From contig CP070758.1 of the NCBI GenBank assembly GCA_020348925.1, forward strand, positions 4,581,528 through 4,645,527: 64,000 bases of DNA, in the 5' to 3' direction. The notes under the pieces are model-generated. The model worked only from the letters and a program-made list of their open reading frames with translations, did no database searches and was not told the origin of the DNA. Positions 8,586 through 18,554 of this stretch are shown here, piece by piece. How positions within the stretch are numbered: position 1 is the first letter of the stretch; every line of letters begins with the position of its first letter. The DNA comes from Gemmatimonadota bacterium. GTDB taxonomy: Bacteria; JBHIER01; G020348925. A program made the position numbers and the translations under genes.

Positions 8586-10997
8586 ATGTTTAAAAATTAC
8601 CTGAAAACGGCTTACCGGAATCTATTTAAGACCAAGATATTTTCTCTCATCAACATCCTTGGTCTGGCCATGGGCATGACCATCTGCCTCCTCATTTTGC
8701 ATTACGTCAATTATGAGAAAAGCTACGATAGATTTCATCCTCATCATGAGCGCATTTACCGTCTGAGATATGAACGTACCGACGAACAAGGTCAGAGTGT
8801 CCGTTTTGCCTCCTGCTGTCCGCCTGCAGCGCCCCGAATCCGCGACCGGTATCCGGAAGTGGAAAAGATCGGCCGCCTCTTACGTTATCGTGCCAGCGTG
8901 TCACACGGCGACACGAATTTTTTTGAGGAAAGAATGTATTTTGCGGAACCCGATGTTTTCGAAATCCTGAAATTCAGCTTCATCGAGGGTGACCCAACGC
9001 AAAGCCTTCAAGATCCAAACAATGCCTTTGTCTCTCAGACGACGGCTAAAAAATATTTTGGAGACGAGTATCCCATAGGAAAAACGATCAGTGTCGACAA
9101 AAAGGAAGACTATCAAATTGTCGGTCTCTTCGAGGATATACCACACAATTCACACCTGAAGTTCGATATTCTCCTTCCCTTCAAAAAACTGGAAACCCTT
9201 TTCGGTCCCGAGTATACCGAAGCCTGGGGACATACGGGTTCGTATACGTATCTCAGAGTGAAGTCCGGCACCGATCCCTCTCTTTTTGAAAAAAAATTAC
9301 TCGGTTTGGTGGAAGCCGAATGTCCCTGGCTGAAGGAGTACAAAATGATTATGACGCTGCCGATGCAGCATCTCACGGATATTCATCTCACATCCCATTT
9401 CATGCAGGAATATGAGGCCAACGGCAATCGTGAGTCAGTCAATTTCTTAATGCTCGTTGCTCTATTCATTATCGTCATGGCCTGGGTAAATTATATGAAC
9501 CTCTCAACCGCACGGGCATTGAACCGTGCAAAAGAGGTTGGTTTGCGAAAAGTCGTGGGAGCCAACCGGCGGCAGTTGATGATCCAATTCTTCATGGAAA
9601 CAACGCTTATCAATATGGTGGCCCTGATTATGGCCCTGGTGTTGGTCACATTGTCCATATCCTTCTTCAGTCACCTCACCAGTATTCCCGTCTCCTTTCG
9701 TATCTGGACCCAGAGCTGGTTTTTTCCAGCATTGCTTCTGATGTTCGTCGTCGGGATATTTTTATCCGGTATCTATCCTGTTGCAGCGATGTCCTCCTTC
9801 GAACCGATACGCGTCTTGAAAGGAAAAATCGGAAACGCAACCAAAGGATTGAGTTTGCGGAAGGGTTTGGTCGTGTTTCAGTTTGTCATGGCCCTGATTT
9901 TGATTACGGGCACACTCACTGTGTATCGTCAAATTTCGTTCATGAGAAGCCAGGATCTGGGATTTTCAATGGATCAAACCCTAGTGGTAAAAGCTCCCAG
10001 GGTCAGAAACGATTCCTATGCCGAGACGTTTCTTTCATTCAAAGAGACATTGCTGCAAAATACACGTCTATCCAAAATCAGTCATGTGACTGAGGTCCCG
10101 GGAAGGCAGATCTATTGGGATGCCGGTGGAATTCATCGAGCAGGTACGGACATCAGTCAGAGTAAGAACTACCAGATCGTCGGCGTGGATTATGACTTTG
10201 CAGATGTATTCGATCTCCAATTCAGCAGCGGAAGAAACTTCTCAAAAGAATTTTCCACTGATTCCGATGCACTCATTCTCAACGAAACGGCTGTGAAATG
10301 GATGGGGTTTGAAAATGCGGAAAGTGCTTTAGGGCAGCAGGTCGATTACTGGGGGGATATCTACACAATTATAGGCGTACTGAAAGATTACCATCAACAA
10401 TCCCCAAAGGAAGCCTTCGAACCGACCATTTTCCGGTTTATGCCGACCGGCAGAGACGTTCGAGGGCTCTTTGCCATAAAACTGAAAACGCAAAACATGA
10501 GGGAAATCATACGCCTCGTCCAGTCACAATACGATGCCTTCTTCCCAGGCAATCCGTTTGACTATTTTTTCCTGGACGAGTATTATGATCAGCAATATCA
10601 TTCAGATGAATTATTTGGACAAGTATTCACTCTGTTTTCTTTCTTGGCGGTATTTATTACGGCTCTGGGAATATTCGGATTATCCTCTTTCAGTGTTGCC
10701 CAAAGGACAAAAGAGGTGGGAATCCGAAAAGTGGTGGGAGCCAGTGTTCTTCGAATATTTTTGTTGCTAACGAGAGATTACCTTCTTTTATTGAGTCTAT
10801 CATTTCTGATCTCGTTTCCGATAGTATTCTTTGGATTAAGATACTGGCTTCATGGATTTGCATTTCGAATGAGTCTCAACGGCTGGCTCTTTCTTAGTCC
10901 ATTCCTTCTTACCGCCTGTATCACTCTCTTCACAGTAAGTTACCAGTCAATATATGCAGCCTTAGCGAATCCTGTGGAGAGCCTAAAATATGAATAG
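8586..10997 (+). CDS. MacB/FtsX-family ABC permease
   Basis: Fourth copy, 803 residues, ATG at 8586 preceded by AGGAG. N-terminal helix with 'NILGLAMGMTICLLIL', PCD domain with 'EKSYDRFHPHH' and 'FEDIPHNSHLKFD', three helices carrying 'NRAKEVGLRKVVGANRRQ', a helix with 'LSGIYPVAAMSS', second PCD domain, and a final block with 'TKEVGIRKVVGAS'. It ends 'ALANPVESLKYE' at TAG. It is the most diverged of the five (EVGLRK in place of EIGIRK) and sits after a 570-nt gap, so it may start its own transcript. The fifth copy follows after 69 nt. Confidence 0.92.
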   Translation: MFKNYLKTAYRNLFKTKIFSLINILGLAMGMTICLLILHYVNYEKSYDRFHPHHERIYRLRYERTDEQGQSVRFASCCPPAAPRIRDRYPEVEKIGRLLRYRASVSHGDTNFFEERMYFAEPDVFEILKFSFIEGDPTQSLQDPNNAFVSQTTAKKYFGDEYPIGKTISVDKKEDYQIVGLFEDIPHNSHLKFDILLPFKKLETLFGPEYTEAWGHTGSYTYLRVKSGTDPSLFEKKLLGLVEAECPWLKEYKMIMTLPMQHLTDIHLTSHFMQEYEANGNRESVNFLMLVALFIIVMAWVNYMNLSTARALNRAKEVGLRKVVGANRRQLMIQFFMETTLINMVALIMALVLVTLSISFFSHLTSIPVSFRIWTQSWFFPALLLMFVVGIFLSGIYPVAAMSSFEPIRVLKGKIGNATKGLSLRKGLVVFQFVMALILITGTLTVYRQISFMRSQDLGFSMDQTLVVKAPRVRNDSYAETFLSFKETLLQNTRLSKISHVTEVPGRQIYWDAGGIHRAGTDISQSKNYQIVGVDYDFADVFDLQFSSGRNFSKEFSTDSDALILNETAVKWMGFENAESALGQQVDYWGDIYTIIGVLKDYHQQSPKEAFEPTIFRFMPTGRDVRGLFAIKLKTQNMREIIRLVQSQYDAFFPGNPFDYFFLDEYYDQQYHSDELFGQVFTLFSFLAVFITALGIFGLSSFSVAQRTKEVGIRKVVGASVLRIFLLLTRDYLLLLSLSFLISFPIVFFGLRYWLHGFAFRMSLNGWLFLSPFLLTACITLFTVSYQSIYAALANPVESLKYE

Positions 10998-11066
10998 CAC
11001 AAGAGACGAATGATGTCGCATAAATTTTCACCGATGTTGTTGTGAACTTTAAGGAGTGGCGAGAGC

Positions 11067-13466
11067 ATGTTAAAAAATTACTTTACGGTTGCGTTTAGAA
11101 ACATGAAAAGGCACAAGGGTTATTCCTTCATCAATATTGCCGGCCTTTCCATAGGAATCGCCTGCTGTGTTTTCATTTTGCTCTTTGTTCGATTGGAATT
11201 GAGTTATGATAGCTATCATCCTGATGTTGATCGCATCTTCAGGGTCGGTCTCATGAAAGAGACTGAGAAGGGTAGAACAGCAGAGGAATCGAACTTGATC
11301 CCCATGGGCCCTGCCTTAAAGGAAAACTATCCTCAGGTAGAATACGCCGGGCGTGTGTGTATCGCTTTCAGTCAACCGACCGTCCAATACCAAAACAAAA
11401 TATTTAAAGAAAAGAGCATATTTAAAGCGGATTCCGAACTCTTCAGTATTTTTCATATCCCTTTTCTCCAGGGGGATCCACGTACCGCCCTCGACCACAT
11501 CAATACCGCAGTCCTTACCGAGTCTTTTGCGAAAAAGTACTTCGGTCAGGAAGATCCCATGGGGAAAATGATCCGGATCAATTCAAGCGATTTTATGGTC
11601 ACAGGAATTGCCGAAAATCCTCCGCACAACACTCATCTGCAGTTAGACCTTTTCCTATCATATACGATCGCTGATGAGCCTGAGTGGATGAGCGGCTGGC
11701 ATGCTTTGGCTACGCCGGCTTTCACTTACATCAAGGTGAAGCCTGGAATTCATCCTGATGAATTTGAGGATCTGATACGCCATGTACCGCAGACCTATAT
11801 CGGGGAACAGCTGGAAGAGATGGGAGCCGAATATACGAATTTCCTCCAGCCGGTCAGAGATATTCACCTCTATTCTCTTTCTGCGCAAGGAAAGAGACCG
11901 GCTCGCAGCCTCATATATACATATATCTTCTCCGTAGTGGGTGTGCTTATACTTCTGATCGCCGGTATGAATTTCATGAATCTCTCGACCGCGCGGTCCG
12001 CCAACCGCTCATCTGAAGTGGGGATCCGTAAAGTTGTGGGCGCACATCGAGGTCAGCTTGTCGGTCAATTTCTCGGGGAATCCCTTGTTACATCATTCAC
12101 GTCGCTCGCGATAGCCGTCACGGGTGTGGGTCTGTTGTTACCCTTTTTTAACAATTTCGCAGGGACACAGTTTACCTCCTCCGCACTTTTAGAACCAATG
12201 ATCATAACTATCCTCCTCTTCTTAGCTCTGTTTATAGGAATTGTAGCTGGCATATACCCTGCATTCTTTCTGTCGGCATTTCGACCGATATCGATTCTTC
12301 AAGGCTCTCTGAGAGCCGGCTCTCGAGCTTTGATGATGCGGAAAATCCTGGTAGTCGGCCAGTTTGCCATATCGATCATACTCATCATCGCTACGCTTAT
12401 TGTTTACCACCAGCTTGACTATATGAAAAATCAGCCCCTCGGCTTTGAGAAGGAACGAAAGCTTGTACTTCCTCTCAGTAGCTGGGATATTATTGAAGAC
12501 AACTACGATCACGTCAAAGACCAGTTTCTGCAACATCCTTCCATAACTGCCGCCACGGCCACATCCGGCGTTCCGGGTAAAAGTATCAACCGTCTCTGGA
12601 TGTATCCTTCCGAAGAAGAATCTGAAAATGGACAAACTCCGATGATTCTTCGCTGCGATCAAGATTTCATCTCTGTCTACGGTATCGAAATGGTAGCCGG
12701 GAGACCGTTTCGCAAGGAGATGGAGACAGATAGACTCAGCGGAAACTTCATCATAAATGAGGCGGCCGTCACCTCCTTTGGCTGGAACTCGCCTGAAGAA
12801 GCGGTTGACAGACAAATTATGGTCGGCAGTCGGCGCACTCCCTTTCAAGTTCTTGGGGTTGTGAAAAATTTCCACTGGTACGGCTTGCAGAACGCTATCG
12901 AGCCTGTGGTTCTTCGGTTCGTGTCTATGTTTCGGTACATCACGCTCAACGTCAATACTGACAATCTTCCGGAGACACTCGCGTTTATTGAAAAGAAATA
13001 TGGGGAACTGTTCCCGAATCAAGTCTTTGAATATTTCTTTGTCGATAGGGATTTTGACAAGCAGTACAGCTTTGAAGAGCGTCTGGGTCGAATTTTTCGC
13101 CTATTTAGTTTCCTGGGAATTTTCATTGCCTGCCTGGGCCTTTTTGGAATGACAGCCTTCATAGCGCAGCAGCGGAAAAAAGAGATCGGTATTCGTAAGG
13201 TGTTTGGGGCTCAGGTTCCGGGGATACTCCTCCTGTTAGGCACAGAATTCTTGAAATGGGTATGCGTTGCCAATATCATAGCCTGGCCATTCGCCTATTA
13301 CGCCGGACAAAAATGGCTCAACAATTTTGCATACCGTATCTCTCTAAGCGTGTCGACCTTCATCTCAGCAGGGGTACTCGCGATATGTATTGCTCTGTTG
13401 ACTGTAAGCTATCAATCGATAAAAAGTGCTCTGGCCAATCCCGTAGAGAGTTTGAGGTATGAATAA
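11067..13466 (+). CDS. MacB/FtsX-family ABC permease
   Basis: Fifth and last copy, 799 residues, with an AAGGAG site upstream of ATG 11067. N-terminus 'MLKNYFTVAFRNMKRHKGYSF', first PCD domain, three helices with 'NRSSEVGIRKVVGAHRGQ', a helix with 'AGIYPAFFLSAF', second PCD domain with 'LGVVKNFHWYG', and last FtsX block with 'KKEIGIRKVFGAQ'. Ends 'ALANPVESLRYE'. The following small ORF starts about 100 nt downstream on the same strand. No nucleotide-binding protein accompanies the array, so the ATPase must lie outside the window or be shared. Confidence 0.92.
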   Translation: MLKNYFTVAFRNMKRHKGYSFINIAGLSIGIACCVFILLFVRLELSYDSYHPDVDRIFRVGLMKETEKGRTAEESNLIPMGPALKENYPQVEYAGRVCIAFSQPTVQYQNKIFKEKSIFKADSELFSIFHIPFLQGDPRTALDHINTAVLTESFAKKYFGQEDPMGKMIRINSSDFMVTGIAENPPHNTHLQLDLFLSYTIADEPEWMSGWHALATPAFTYIKVKPGIHPDEFEDLIRHVPQTYIGEQLEEMGAEYTNFLQPVRDIHLYSLSAQGKRPARSLIYTYIFSVVGVLILLIAGMNFMNLSTARSANRSSEVGIRKVVGAHRGQLVGQFLGESLVTSFTSLAIAVTGVGLLLPFFNNFAGTQFTSSALLEPMIITILLFLALFIGIVAGIYPAFFLSAFRPISILQGSLRAGSRALMMRKILVVGQFAISIILIIATLIVYHQLDYMKNQPLGFEKERKLVLPLSSWDIIEDNYDHVKDQFLQHPSITAATATSGVPGKSINRLWMYPSEEESENGQTPMILRCDQDFISVYGIEMVAGRPFRKEMETDRLSGNFIINEAAVTSFGWNSPEEAVDRQIMVGSRRTPFQVLGVVKNFHWYGLQNAIEPVVLRFVSMFRYITLNVNTDNLPETLAFIEKKYGELFPNQVFEYFFVDRDFDKQYSFEERLGRIFRLFSFLGIFIACLGLFGMTAFIAQQRKKEIGIRKVFGAQVPGILLLLGTEFLKWVCVANIIAWPFAYYAGQKWLNNFAYRISLSVSTFISAGVLAICIALLTVSYQSIKSALANPVESLRYE

Positions 13467-13569
13467 AAATTGCCGTGAGGCTGTTGTGAAAAAAGCTCTA
13501 TCTTCTTACAGAACAATCAAACTCAGGGCAAATATATTAGAAAAGAATCAAATATAAAAGGAGATGAAA

Positions 13570-13848
13570 ATGAGAGAGGTTGTCATCCAAATTCCAACCT
13601 ACGAGATTGAGCAGAACATCGAGATTGATGTCAGTATCAACGGCAAAAAGAGAGCCATGAAGTACCGCGTTGAGATCATAGAATGGGACAATTACAAGGA
13701 AGAGGTTCAGGACAAAGTCTCCATCCTGCGACGGGTTATTAAAGAGCACGATAAAGATTGGGAATTGATCCAGATTGGCGCTCCCTCCGAGAACGACATT
13801 CCAATCATGTTCCGGAAAAGAAGTGCAGTCATCGAGGACGCGTGGTAG
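13570..13848 (+). CDS. Small conserved-looking protein, function unknown
   Basis: 92 residues. Two ATGs occur in frame; the second (13570) has a GGAG site at 13560-13563 with a 6-nt spacer, while the first directly touches that site, so 13570 is the likely start. The protein is charged, lacks a signal peptide or membrane helix, and alternates hydrophobic and polar residues in its first half ('VVIQIPTYEIEQNIEIDV'), suggesting a beta-rich fold followed by a helix. I do not recognise a family. It follows the permease array and precedes a cluster of hairpins. Confidence 0.6.
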   Translation: MREVVIQIPTYEIEQNIEIDVSINGKKRAMKYRVEIIEWDNYKEEVQDKVSILRRVIKEHDKDWELIQIGAPSENDIPIMFRKRSAVIEDAW

Positions 13849-13949
13849 GAACGACATCAGCGATCCAAAGTTGATCCCTGAACTCAATCACATAACTATC
13901 TCGGATCATAACCGACCTTGTTCCCTTTCATCTACAGAATGATTCCAGC

Positions 13950-14036
13950 CCTGCCTATCATGTTGAGGTAGCGATAGGCAGGTTTCCATACCTGCCGCTT
14001 TTACCAACCCTTGAGCCGGCGGGAATGAATCCCGCC
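13950..14036. repeat. Three hairpins, two of them mutually exclusive
   Basis: Arms CCTGCCTATC (13950-13959) and GATAGGCAGG (13973-13982) form a perfect 10-bp stem. The right arm overlaps GGCAGGT (13977-13983), which can instead pair with ACCTGCC (13990-13996). A third stem, GGCGGG (14018-14023) with CCCGCC (14031-14036), follows. This may be a REP-type element or a transcription end between the plus-strand small gene and the minus-strand hydrolase that converge here. No clear T-run follows. Confidence 0.55.
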
Positions 14037-14095
14037 CTAACCAATCTTCGTGATTTAGAACAGGTATCTATATCCGCCGTTCTTATTTTCAGAAT

Positions 14096-15856
14096 TTATT
14101 CACGCACCATATCCATAATCTCAGCCCCCAGGTCCATGGCAACCGGCGGATCGTAATTTGAGAGAACAATGACCGTATACCTGGTGTCGAAGTTCATCTC
14201 AATAACACCATTGATCCCCGGGGCACCTCCGGCGAATCCCACTCCTCCCGACCGCGGACCAGGCTCCGCTTCGTTATTGAAATTATTGAAAAGCATATTA
14301 GTATACTTGTTCCTGAGCAACCGATCACTGCGGAGGGCAATGTCGAATAGCAGCAAATCCTCTGCCGTCGAATAGCCTCCACCGGCGGACGTCCCCTTGA
14401 CAGAATGCATGAAGATGTTCTCCCGCTGATACCCTTCCTCAGGTCCGTAAGGGCTCATGTTCGTGTACCCGATGGCGAGATTCTCAACCGGATCATCCAT
14501 TTCATAGGAATCGGTGTCCTTCATACCAATCGGTTCAAAAATGTGGTCCCGCACATAATCATAATAATTCTGCCTTGAAACCTTTTCAATAATTGCTCCG
14601 AGGACCACATAACCCGTGTTACTGTATTGCTCACCTGTTCCCGGCTCGAAATCGAGGGGTGTGTTCTCGATGAATTCCATGTAATCATCAATGGTCCTCA
14701 GATCTTTCCAGGTCGCCAGATACGTTTCGTCCTCCCAGTAATGTCCCCACCCGGATCGATGCTGGAGCAAATGCCGAATCGTGACTTTATCGGCCACTTC
14801 CTCGGGGAAATCAGAAAGATATTCACCAATAGAATCGTCCAAAGCGAGTTTTCCCATTTCAAGTAACTGCAGGATGGCGACGCTCGTGAACAACTTGTTT
14901 ATCGAACCGATGTTGAATTTGGTGTCTTTTCTGTTCGGCACCTTGAATCGCTTGCTGGCAAAGCCGTAAGCTTTATGAAACGTGGGAGTACCATCTTTGG
15001 CAATGAGTACCACACCTGAGAATTTATCCTCTGCCGTCTGTTTCTCAAGAAAAATATCCAGCTCATCAGTACTGGAGAACTGTACATGCTTTTTCGGTAT
15101 GATGAAGATTTCATCATCCACAGGCTCATTGAACGTTACCGCGGTTGTTTTGATATCAAATCGTTGCGATCCCTGCTGACTGTGAATGAGAAAGGGAATC
15201 ATTATGCCATCGACTTCTCGGTAATCATCGTACACGTCTTCAACCTGAATTTCGCCCTGAGGTGTGTAAGCAGTCCGAATCTGCTTCTTCATCAGGTATG
15301 ACTTCGAATCAAGATAGACAAATTGTTCAGCCCCGCTGGCCAGCCTCACTTTAAGCTCATAGGTTTCTGTATCCTCGATATCCTCCATCCCCACAATTTC
15401 AACACTGTGACCTTTTCGTTCATAATCGACCAAAATACCATCAAAATCGGCCACCGATTCCCGTTGATGGTCGGCGGCAAAATCGGGACGCTGCCTCGGG
15501 TTTCGCTGCCCCATTTGGATCCAGGCGTTCCTCTCATTCACAGCCCTGACCATAATGTCTCCATGCGGCATAATCTGCTCCGAACGATAAAGCTGAGGTC
15601 TTTTTTTGTAAATAGTAATGGGTATCTCTTGCGGTCCCATGGAGACACGCTGCTCGATTCTTTGAGTCTGAATCGCTTTGAGGGTTTCATATCCTCCTAA
15701 AGCCTCAATATGCTTCTCAATAATCTCATCGACAGATTGGTTTACCGATGTCTGCGCTTGTACGTTTGAAGAAATGAGGCTTAGGACAACCGGATAAAAA
15801 AATATAGAGAAAGAACCACAAATGAATATTGAAAAAAATCTCTTGAACAACTCCAT
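14096..15856 (-). CDS. Exported serine hydrolase (class C beta-lactamase family) with LolA-like N-domain
   Basis: 586 residues from the ATG at 15856, which has AAGGAG 5 nt upstream; an in-frame start 129 nt earlier has none. After a signal peptide (1-35), residues 40-255 resemble the outer-membrane lipoprotein-sorting fold: 'EKHIEALGGYETLKAIQT' at the start and 'YLDSKSYLMKKQ' later. Residues 265-586 are a beta-lactamase/transpeptidase-like domain with catalytic SxxK as SINK (S318, K321), YSN (411-413) and the C-terminal 'GGAPGINGVIEM' strand typical of esterase/D-aminopeptidase members. It probably acts in the periplasm on peptides or esters; it is not necessarily a resistance enzyme. It stands alone, and the next gene upstream is a pseudogene. 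Confidence 0.85.
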   Translation of the reverse strand: MELFKRFFSIFICGSFSIFFYPVVLSLISSNVQAQTSVNQSVDEIIEKHIEALGGYETLKAIQTQRIEQRVSMGPQEIPITIYKKRPQLYRSEQIMPHGDIMVRAVNERNAWIQMGQRNPRQRPDFAADHQRESVADFDGILVDYERKGHSVEIVGMEDIEDTETYELKVRLASGAEQFVYLDSKSYLMKKQIRTAYTPQGEIQVEDVYDDYREVDGIMIPFLIHSQQGSQRFDIKTTAVTFNEPVDDEIFIIPKKHVQFSSTDELDIFLEKQTAEDKFSGVVLIAKDGTPTFHKAYGFASKRFKVPNRKDTKFNIGSINKLFTSVAILQLLEMGKLALDDSIGEYLSDFPEEVADKVTIRHLLQHRSGWGHYWEDETYLATWKDLRTIDDYMEFIENTPLDFEPGTGEQYSNTGYVVLGAIIEKVSRQNYYDYVRDHIFEPIGMKDTDSYEMDDPVENLAIGYTNMSPYGPEEGYQRENIFMHSVKGTSAGGGYSTAEDLLLFDIALRSDRLLRNKYTNMLFNNFNNEAEPGPRSGGVGFAGGAPGINGVIEMNFDTRYTVIVLSNYDPPVAMDLGAEIMDMVRE

Positions 15857-16081
15857 TGTTTCTCCTTCTTCCGTATATATTTCATCATGAAAAGCAAACC
15901 TTCCGTGTTCCCAGTCTCGGGTTTTAAACATAGAACGAACCAAGGATATTGAAGTTCCGGTGAGTCTGCAATGTTGATCATTCAAATCTCATACAAAGAA
16001 ACTGAGAAATTGGACATTTATGAGTGAAGGAACGGTCAATTTGACGTGCTAAGGTTTTAAGAATATAAGTTTTTAAAAACG

Positions 16082-17385
16082 TCACACCTGCTGTGACCAG
16101 CAGAAGGCGCGGACGCCGATGAAGAAGCAGAAAATACCCACAGCCACCAGTATGCCGCAGGGCAGGATCATCTCCGCCAGGGAAAAATGGCGCCAGATCG
16201 CGCCTTCCATGGCCAGTATGGCCCATTTGACAGGGCTGAAATGGCCTACGGTCCGCATCCACGAAGGCATAAAGAAAAGCGGTACCATACCGCCGCCCAG
16301 CATGGCCATGATAAGCAGCACGGCCCAGGAGATACCTCCAGCAGCCTGTTCCGTCCTCCCGAGGACGGACAAAAACATCATGATCCCCACAAATGCAAAG
16401 GAGCTTGACACAACGGCCAGAAATAAAATCGCAAAAGAGTCGGGTCGTATACCGAAGACAGCTATGCCGAAAACAAAGAGACCTATCGAGACTGTAAGTG
16501 TCGTAGTGAAACAGGCCAATGCCTTTCCTGCAAGAATATGGGCTCGGTCGATGGGGGCCATCTGAAGTCGGACCAATGTACCTCTGGCACGTTCAGTCAC
16601 CAAAGAAAGCCCGAAGGCGGCCGTGACACCGATGAGCCCCCAGATGATACCCTGGGAAAAGAGATTTCGTACGAGCTTGAGGGTCCCTCCCTGATGACGG
16701 CGACATCAGTCTGTTCGATGGCGATCGGTTCCAACCCCCGGAAGCCACCCTCCTCACTCACACCCTCGCCCCCACCCATCCCGTTCTCGTCACCTTCAAT
16801 CAAATTCTCCCAGGCACCGAATATCTGTTCGAGATTTTCCCTGACACTGGGGGACATGTCAGACGATTCATTCAGTGACGTCCTGGCCCTCTCAATATTA
16901 TCGCACTGAGCAGCGGAATTGGAGAATATGCGCTGCATCCGCTCGGCGCCATACTTCATAAGAATCCCCTGCAGCATGGCCGCCTCGGCTTGGCGGGCAG
17001 GATCAACGCCCAGCTCGACTGTCGGGGGATCACCCCAGAACACCCGCTCGTAGGCCTCACCGAAGCCTTTTTTCAGCACGACAAAAGCAACGCGCTTGCC
17101 GCGACGGACGAGCTCTGCGGCTTACTCGCGGTTCGCCTCTTCGATGTGGACTTCGGATGCCGCATCAAGGGCAGCAACGAACATCCGTGATCCCTCGGTA
17201 TTATCCTCGTCCACGACCAATATGGGAATGGCGCTGCGAGTACCACCCCCTCCCCCACCGAAGATGGCACCGAAAAAGACGGCGATGATGAGGGGGAAAA
17301 AGAGCGTGAAGAAGAAGCCGGCTTTATCCCTCAAGAGCAGCCGGAGATCCTTCACGGCCATGGCGATAATTTCTCTCATGCTCAA
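16082..17385 (-). pseudogene. ABC-2 type permease, broken by a stop codon and a frameshift
   Basis: Reads on the minus strand as one ABC-2 permease. N-terminal helix 'FFFTLFFPLIIAVFFGAIFG' is followed by an extracytoplasmic section and a C-terminal helix block with 'RGTLVRLQMAPI' and 'ISWAVLLIMAMLGGGMVPLF'. A TAA at 17122-17124 interrupts it after 'EEANRE', and the same frame then continues 'AAELVRRGKRVAFVVLKKGF'. Near 16657-16663 one base is missing in an AAAA/GGG run; restoring it joins 'SSSYEISF' to 'SQGIIWGLIGV' and the downstream helices. Start is ATG 17379 or TTG 17385, touching the upstream ATPase stop. Assembly error could mimic the frameshift, but the adjacent ATPase is broken too. 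Confidence 0.8.
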
Positions 17386-18242
17386 TCCCTGAGATGTCGA
17401 CCCGTCAGATTTAAAAAGACCCCTTCGAGGTCAGGAGTGTCCAAGCGAAACCGAAGAAGATCCCCTTCTCCCTGAAGCCGGGTCAGCTCTGCTATGGGTT
17501 CATCCGTTTCGATACGAATTTCACCACCTGTCCGCTCGGCAATGACGACGCTCTTCCCACCGTGGGTATTGATGAGCCCTTGGACGGTGTCGAGGGCCAA
17601 CAGCTTCCCGTGGTCGATGATACCCACCCGGTCGCACAGTCTTTGTGCTTCTTCCATGTAGTGGGTGGTGTAAACGATCGTACGGCCTTCCACCCGCATC
17701 ACTTCTATCTTCTCAAAGATGGCGTTGCGCGATTGGGGATCAACACCGACCGTGGGCTCATCCAGAAGAAGAAGCGGCGGATCGTGGATGAGAGCAATCG
17801 CCAAATTCAACCGTCTTTTCATTCCCCCGGAATAGGTTTTGGCTCTGTCGCGACATCGTTCCCTGAGATCGACGAAGTCCAGGCACCACGCAATACGATC
17901 TTTCAGTCTTTTTCCTGTAAGTCCCTGGATCTTGCCGAAAAATGTCAGGTTTTCCTCTCCCGAAAGTTCCTCATAAATCGCCAGTGTCTACGGGGCCACA
18001 CCGATCTGTGCTCGCACCTCGGCTCGAATCGGTCGACCTGATCCATTCAGTTCGATACTCCCAGCATCAGGTTCCATAAGCCCCACAGCCATATTGACTG
18101 TCGTCGTTTTCCCGGCTCCGTTTGGTCCCAAGAGGCCGAAGACTTCACCCCTTTTGATATCGAGAGTGAGATCGTCGACGGCCACTATTGAGCCAAAGGA
18201 TTTTTTTACGTTTTGAAATCGTAGCATGTTCTTCAGTTTCAT
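17382..18242 (-). pseudogene. ABC-2 transporter ATP-binding protein with internal stop
   Basis: 286 codons encode a complete ABC ATPase: Walker A 'GPNGAGKTTT', a Q-loop region ending 'IGVAP', signature 'YSGGMKRRLNLAIAL', Walker B 'LLLLDEPTVGVD' and switch His in 'IVYTTHYMEEA'. A TAG at 17988-17990 lies exactly where the family usually has Gln ('GVAPQ'), consistent with a CAG to TAG change. The frame is otherwise open on both sides. The C-terminal part keeps a reinitiation-capable ATG but lacks Walker A, so the gene is probably dead. It is paired with the equally damaged permease downstream. Such pairs export drugs, lipids or polysaccharide. Confidence 0.85.
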
Positions 18243-18343
18243 TGGTGAGACACATTAATTGGACACAGATCTGCACAGATACACACAGATCTACTTTCGA
18301 AAGTTTTCGAACACCTTTCCGCTTGACCTCGGGTTACGACCCT

Positions 18344-18368
18344 CGTTCCCAAACTCTGTTTGGGAACG
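18344..18368. repeat. Dispersed palindrome, copy 1
   Basis: Perfect 10-bp inverted repeat: CGTTCCCAAA (18344-18353), loop CTCTG, TTTGGGAACG (18359-18368). A near-copy with loop CTCTT occurs at 56129-56149. Both lie in intergenic DNA, as expected for a REP-type element. Confidence 0.65.
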
Positions 18369-18554
18369 AAAATGCCTAATGAAACTCCGTTTCCTTTCCA
18401 ATGTCCACTCCCAGACCGTAATTTGGTTGAAGGATCTAAACTGGATTATTCATACAATCAACGCAAAAACAACGTAACCGAAATATATTTTAAAAGTTAA
18501 AACGAACACTGGTGTTGAACTTTTTCCCACGGCATCTTCAACAAATAAAGACCA

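Noticed and set aside
12222-13022. Open frame of 266 codons on the minus strand
   Set aside because: Antisense to the fifth permease, no ribosome site and no motif.
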